From positions 17,759,095-17,823,094 of the forward strand of contig NC_063160.1 of NCBI RefSeq assembly GCF_020921035.1: DNA of 64,000 bases, written 5' to 3'. The notes under the pieces are model-generated. The model was not told where the DNA came from, searched no databases, and saw nothing but the letters and a program-made list of their open reading frames with translations. The stretch comes from Rhodamnia argentea (Eukaryota; Streptophyta; Magnoliopsida; Myrtales; Myrtaceae). The first letter of the stretch is position 1. The number at the start of each line of letters is the position of its first letter. This document shows positions 58,418 through 64,000 of the stretch, piece after piece. Made by a program: the position numbers and the translations under genes.

Positions 58418-61400
58418 TTAAGAGCCAAGTAGCTTCTTCCATCTTGCATATCCTAAAACGAGAAAGAAGATCAATATACAGCCTACCGAGGTACCTCCCA
58501 CAAAGTAGCCAAATATCCCATTCACGTTATACAATGGACAAGGGATGTTCATGCCAAACACCCCAGCAATCAAGGTTTCAATGGCAATAGCAAAAGATGC
58601 AATCGTCAATGTCAACTGCAGCTGAATTAACTCGTTTCTCTGGTTGTCCAGTTGAATATTAACATAGTCCTCCGTGTCATCAATATACTCCCTAACCTGC
58701 AAACACAACCGACTAATTGTGAGCATTCTCGGAGATAACTAACTACGCCAGCAATAACAGACTAATTGTCTTTGCACATGATAAATGCAACACAGCCCAC
58801 CAATCCCCAGTGGCCTTCCCCCCACCAAACTAAAAGGAAGAAGCGAAAATAAAAGGATGGGAATGGAAAAAAAAAAAAATCTAAAAATAGAGAAGGTATG
58901 AAGTAGCTTTATTTCTCGCGGCTACTTAATAATTTAGGCAAGACAGCCCACCATAAATGTACCCAAGTTAACTGTGTTAACCTTTATTTCTCGCAGCTAC
59001 TTAATAATTTAGGCAAGGCAGCCCACCATAGATGTACCTAAGTTAACCGGGTTGACCTAGGGCAGATCAAAAAGGTCTCGCAAAGGCGGGAATCAATTAG
59101 TGATAACACGATAAATGGGAATGAACTGAGAAATATGTGGAAATGTATTTCCTAATAGATTTCTCTGCTTTTAAGGGAGGGCCATAGACATTTGAGTAGC
59201 TTGCACTGACTCGTCTGCAACTACGTCCAACCAGTGTCCAAAAGAATCACCTCCCATCAAATCTGCAAATATAAATTCCAGCCGTGGAACTAATAAGACA
59301 AGGTGGCAAGCTTGCCAATCAGGTCCACTAAGGAGCTCGACCCCAAGAAAAGAGACATGACAAGCGTGTAGAGTACAGAAGGAACATGCTTGAACCAGAT
59401 GTCATACAGACATTCACGGAAAATAGAACTCACAGGCTAAAAATCTAAATAATTCGAAAGGTCTAATTACTCACAGACAGAATCTTGTTACGAGTTCCAT
59501 CCAGCTGCATAAAATAAGCTTCAAGTAGCATCTCTAGATCCTCCACGTCATTATCATCCAGGTAATTGCTAGTCACCAGACTTCCACTCCTGTTAGAGCT
59601 CATTCGACGAAGAGGGGGCCCGGTAGAGTTGACAATGTTTGAACCCCCAATTCCCAACAGAGATTCAGGCTGCTGATTTTGCATCCACTTCCTTGTTAGA
59701 TACAATTGTGCCATGTCTTCATTGTCATCCAGTAGATGTTCAATTTCATCCCTCACCTAAGATTGGAAAGGTGATTGACATTTAATTCAAAGTGGTAGAA
59801 TAACACAAACTTAAAAAGCTTGTTGTTCAACCAAATTGCATAGTAGTTATCAAGTCATCATGCATAGCGGCAAAGGACAATATCTCGACAAATGGATCGG
59901 AAAAACCAAAATAGGGGAAACGAAAAGAGCAACACAAACTACTGAGATTGTGCTACTTATTTCATCAAATTGCCGTTTCAACATGCATCAAGTAAAATGT
60001 ACCGCTCGGTACCTTGTATCAAATGTTTTAAGTGGTTCGTGATGCCAGTTCCTGTCAGAGAAAAAGAGGGTTTCAATATCCTCTTAAAGCAATTTTGAGG
60101 AATAAAGGGCAACAAGGTTTCATCTCAATTGATGTTCAAATATCCTGGTTTCTGCTATTGAATAATTAACTGCAAAACTTTTTGACTCTGACTCTCTCCA
60201 TCTTTTCTTATTCTTTATATTACTTCGCAACCAGCGGCTTCAGCTGCAGCCACTTGAGAGTTCATTTTCCAGGTAAAAAGTTATCGTAAAAGGTTTCTTT
60301 CTCATGCTCAAGGAAAAAGCCTTCTTTCTAAGACCAAGTCAAGATAAAATGCTTCGGATGGACACTTGCAACTGCAGCTCCAACCGCCACATCAATTCTC
60401 AACACAATTAGCAGACAATACGCCACTGCTAAATGCAGCCACCAGGCACACTTTTTTTAAGCAAAATTCTGCAAGAGTTTATTCTTATTAAGTGGATATT
60501 TGATCAAGGATAAATGAAAATAGACTACCAGGGGGACTAAACAAAGCCGTATCAACTTAAGCTGGCTGAAAGGAAAAGCAGAAAACTATATCTCAATTCT
60601 CAGGAGGGAAAAACAACTCTTAATTTTCAATCAAGATGGTATTATATACTACACTATAATCATTCCGCATAGAAGTAGGACAATCCCATATGCCACCAAT
60701 CTCAAATTCGTCAATGCTACATTTCAATTAAACGCGGTCATCCACATCTGAGCGAACAAGAAAGACATGTATAAAGGAGATCTCAAAGTCTGCACCCAAT
60801 CAATTGGTCATCAGCACCATACTGTTGAAGGTGCGTCATAAGGGACAATTAACATGGTGCATCTATACCGATCCATAACTTTCGTGCTCAAAAATAGAAA
60901 AACGCCTTTAGATGGCTACTGCAGCATCAACTTAGATTTTTCACCTTAATCGAGCTAACTGATCAAGGATAGCTGATGATACATCTTTGGGAAAACATAA
61001 AGAGCTCAGTGATTCAACCTCCCTCAAACTTTGGAGAATGAACAAATCCAGTTCTTACACATCATTTTCCATAACATAGATTCTTTCAACATGTACTCCG
61101 ACAGAACATAGTTTTAGTTCATGAGAGATGTATTTCAGTCGCCTGCATCTGTTGCCAAACTTTCGCGGGGTAAAAAAGAGAAATAGTAACAAACAGAAGA
61201 AGGGCATGTGACAATCAAGGTACCTTTTGAACTCGTGCAAGAAGGCGAGTAAGACTGCTTTTCAAAGTTCGCACGTGCTCGAGATTTTTTGTGCTAACAT
61301 TCCTGGCCAACTCATCTATGATAGGGTAGGCATCTCTCTCAAGTTCCGCCACACTGGAATCTAGATAAGTACAAACAACCTCTAGTGCTATCTCAAGAAC

Positions 61401-62659
61401 CTGAAACTCGAAGGGGAGCTCACATTGCAAACCCTCAACGGCCTCAGGAACAGGTAACCAATGTCTGCCTGCAGAAACATTCATCTCAGCATCTCCCACA
61501 GGGCCACATTCTGGGGTCCTAAATGCAATTTTATGCGGGAGTTGCTGCCTAAGCTGATCCACGAACGGAAGTACCTCTGGCCGGACTGGATCAAGTATCA
61601 GCACCTCTTCAGCTGTAACTATAGCCTTAATAAATTCCAAGTTCACAACCATGGCTTTCTCTCTAGCTGAAAAGGAAAACAAAAGCTTAATCTTTGTGAA
61701 AACGATCCTTCATTTTACCCGAACTGCTCAGAATGCATAACAATTCAAAAAGGGACTAGCAGTACCAATAAAAACAAGGGGAAAACCCTTGAGACAAAAG
61801 AAAAACAGCTACAACGTCGCGACATCGACTTTGTAAGATATGGGATAAAATATTAGATGCGGAAACCACACAGAGATATTTGAAAAATGAGAAAAATTTC
61901 ACGAAAACGGTATGTTTCGTCTCCAAAAGAAGAAGGTCATGATATGGAGACATATTTTGTCAAAGCACAAGGATTGTAACATGTAAGGGATACAAGGGCA
62001 AGTCTTAAGGACTACAAACTTTTTAATGCCAATCAATTAGCCGACTAATTGCTTCAAAAGAAAGGCGAATTTTGCTTCGTACTTGTCAATCCTCTCAATT
62101 TTTTCTGGATCAACAGTTTGCTAACAGCATGCATGCCAATAAAGTACGCACACGGCCTCAGCGTATAATTCTCGCCGAAATCATAAAAGAAGAAAACAAA
62201 AGGCCATTTCCTTTAGGAGTAGTTAAACCTCTGCAACCCAGAAAAAGAAGACAATAATGGACCTGAACTGAACAGTCTGTACGACGTACCGAGAATGTTG
62301 GAAGAGTGAGAGAAGACGGGACCGAGAATCCTCAAATCCCTCGCGGGAATCGAAACTCTCCGCACGATTGCGCTCTTCTCGCACTCCAACATCTCGGACC
62401 GCCCAGCGCGGTCAAACCTCGTCCAGAGCCACATCCTACCCCCTCCCGCCTTCTTCTTCCCCTTGCCTCCGACCGCTCCTGCTGCGCCGCCGTCGCCGCC
62501 GGAGCTCGTGATCGCTGGGATATTGCCGCTCCGGTTCTGATTGACCTCATTCTCAGGTGGAGAGGAAACGGCCGCCGGATGCGACGGGGATCCCGCAGCC
62601 TTCTTGAGGCGGCGACGGCCGGATGTCCGGCGGAAGCAGCAGGGGCCGCCCTTGCCCAT
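58418..62659 (-). CDS. MRS2-4: MRS2-4-type (MGT6) magnesium transporter
   Basis: Four exons (62659-62290, 61666-61224, 59756-59475, 58696-58418) give 457 residues with all junctions in frame. A Gly/Lys/Ser-rich N-terminus is followed by LWTRFDR and [20 protein letters not shown], then [17 protein letters not shown]. Long soluble helices include [12 protein letters not shown] and [23 protein letters not shown]. The membrane part has [22 protein letters not shown] (first transmembrane helix ending in the diagnostic GMN motif, residues 413-415), a short loop NIPCPLY, and a second helix. Family members form pentameric Mg2+ channels related to CorA; Arabidopsis MRS2-4/MGT6 takes up Mg2+ under limiting supply. 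The wording fits MRS2-4 best among the Arabidopsis members I recall. The start gives MGKGGP, matching that clade. Intact. Confidence 0.92.
58907..59056. repeat. 75-bp tandem repeat, two copies, in MRS2-4 intron 3
   Basis: 58907-58981 and 58982-59056 match except for a few substitutions. Landmarks are 'ctacttaataatttaggcaa' and 'cagcccaccata'. Confidence 0.9.
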
Positions 62660-64000
62660 GAAGGAAGTCCCACCTCGATAGACGAGATGAGCGGAGAGAA
62701 AGCAAAAGGCGCAAGTCAGTATGCCGTGGAGGGAGATGATCTGCTACCGCTGTGGATCTAAGATTCCATGGTAAGGGGATTCTCCGTCGTCGCCGACGCC
62801 TTCTTCGTCAGTTTGTTCTTCCATAAACGGAGCAGAGCGGAGTTAGCGATTTCGGTTCTGAGTCCGATGTCGACGTTTTTAGGGCTCTTAATTTAATACG
62901 ACTGACTTGATTCGCGCTGTCTTATTTATTGTTCGCGGGTTATTTGCAAGTTCACGTTGGAGAAGGTTGCAACTTACGAGTTACCAGCACGGCCGGTGAG
63001 TCCTACGTTGTAAACCGTGGGCCCCACGCTCTTCGGTCCCGCAACCAAAAGAGAGAGAAAGGGGAAAAAAAAAAATAAGGGTTTGATGGAAGTCATAAAA
63101 CTAATCCCGAAAATATAATTTAATCTTAAAAAAAATTTAAAATTTAAGCAAGTTTTAAAATTTATTGTAAACGTGCAATTGAAAATTACGACTTTTAAAA
63201 AATATAATCAAGTCCCAAAACTTATTAATAGTGACAAATTATAGGGCTTGATTGAATTTTTTGAACTCAATTATACTTTCACGATAAATTTTAAAACTTT
63301 TAGTGTGCTCATCCATCAGTTGACTAGACAAAAACAAAAACAAAATCGAGATATCATCATAAGCGTTTGTGAACTTTTATATATGGCGAATTATTATATT
63401 CATGCTTGAATGGCGGCCCAGAATCAATCTCATGAAAACCTTATATTCTGTAAAGAGGTTGTACCTCGAGAAACGCTATTTAATGAAACTTTAATTTTAG
63501 CTTGTCGTGATCAAGAAATCACCATCTATGACTTTTGGGTCCCTCCCTACCCCAGGTATAAAGCTCAAAAGAGGGGGTTGATTGGTCGAGTCGCAACCTG
63601 CCTTAAGATTAGACGGTCAGCTTTGAACTTGTGTGTACCCAAATGCAACCGGGAATCTACCCAGGCATTATTCCCCTACCGAATTGCAAAGAGTATTAGC
63701 ATTTCGACCCTAGAAGAAAAGACTGGTACCATATCAGCGTATGAGAACTACTGTACAACGTCCAATTCATCCATGAAATCTGTAAAAATCACTTACTCAA
63801 ACCTAGCTACATGTCTGACCAAAAAAATATACTAGCTACATTAAAGATTATAAGTGCCGTAGAAGGGCCCAGAGCAATCGCTGCACGGCGACTGCCAATG
63901 ACGGATGTGCTCTGAAAACTTATTCGAAGAAATAGGCACCTAGAAGTTTCCGCTCCAAAGACCGATTTCTATGTTATTTTCAGGAGCGAAATGACTCTTA
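62660..64000. other. MRS2-4 upstream region and repeat-like intergenic DNA
   Basis: 62660-62900 is the probable promoter and 5'UTR of MRS2-4. About 63090-63310 resembles the AT-rich ends of non-autonomous transposons (repeated 'aaaacttatt', 'ttttaaaattta'). An open frame of 141 codons at 63410-63835 matches nothing I recognise and has no codon or motif support. Confidence 0.4.

Noticed and set aside
62306-62761. Plus-strand 151-codon frame
   Set aside because: Antisense of the GC-rich first exon of MRS2-4; no motif support.
63410-63835. 141-codon plus-strand open frame
   Set aside because: No recognised family, no splice context and low-complexity flanks; a chance frame is as likely.
1-64000. 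CRISPR arrays, bacterial operons, rRNA or tRNA genes
   Set aside because: No regularly spaced repeats, no ribosomal sequence and no convincing tRNA cloverleaf were seen; the window is plant nuclear DNA. tRNAs were judged by eye only.

Overview
The window is nuclear DNA of a flowering plant, most likely a eudicot. It shows GT-AG introns, AT-rich intergenic DNA full of short non-autonomous transposons, and plant-specific families: BASS1-type plastid carrier, MRS2-type Mg transporter, COBRA-like, WEB, RLCK and the POLLUX/DMI1 channel. From memory only, the repeat style and gene versions recall Myrtaceae (Eucalyptus relatives); this was not tested.

Layout. 1-2.1 kb: N-terminal exons of a plastid BASS1-like carrier on the minus strand, cut by the window edge. 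2.1-10 kb: gene-poor, repeat-rich DNA with one weak two-exon candidate near 6.3 kb. 11-22 kb: a decayed mosaic. It holds the C-terminal half of a POLLUX-like gene (15.8-21.6 kb, with in-frame stops), an older 3' copy just upstream (11.4-15.2 kb) interrupted by a 2.1-kb palindrome of receptor-kinase sequence, a miniature LTR element (TRIM), and a displaced kinase tail. 22.5-23.3 kb: a MITE with intact target-site duplication. 24.5-32 kb: two tandem kinase-like genes on the minus strand, both lacking the catalytic HRD and DFG residues. 32.7-33.9 kb: an intronless F-box gene. 33.9-36.2 kb: repeats related to those at 3.4-4.0 and 22.5-24.4 kb.

36-63 kb is ordinary gene space. In order it holds a CCDC47-like ER protein (-), a WEB family protein (+), CMC4 (-), an intronless RLCK (+), a COBRA-like GPI protein (+) with a tandemly duplicated 5' flank, a bZIP factor (-) and an MRS2-4-type magnesium transporter (-). 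The exon models for these multi-exon genes keep frame across every junction and give proteins of normal family length. Plant genes are not in operons, so neighbours here are not inferred to work together. The one arrangement that could share regulation is the head-to-head pair of the second pseudokinase and the F-box gene, with starts 705 bp apart.

The points most worth following are the tandem pseudokinases, the kinase palindrome inside a broken POLLUX copy, a GC-AG intron and non-canonical basic region in the bZIP gene, the TRIM, and the duplicated COBRA-like promoter region.
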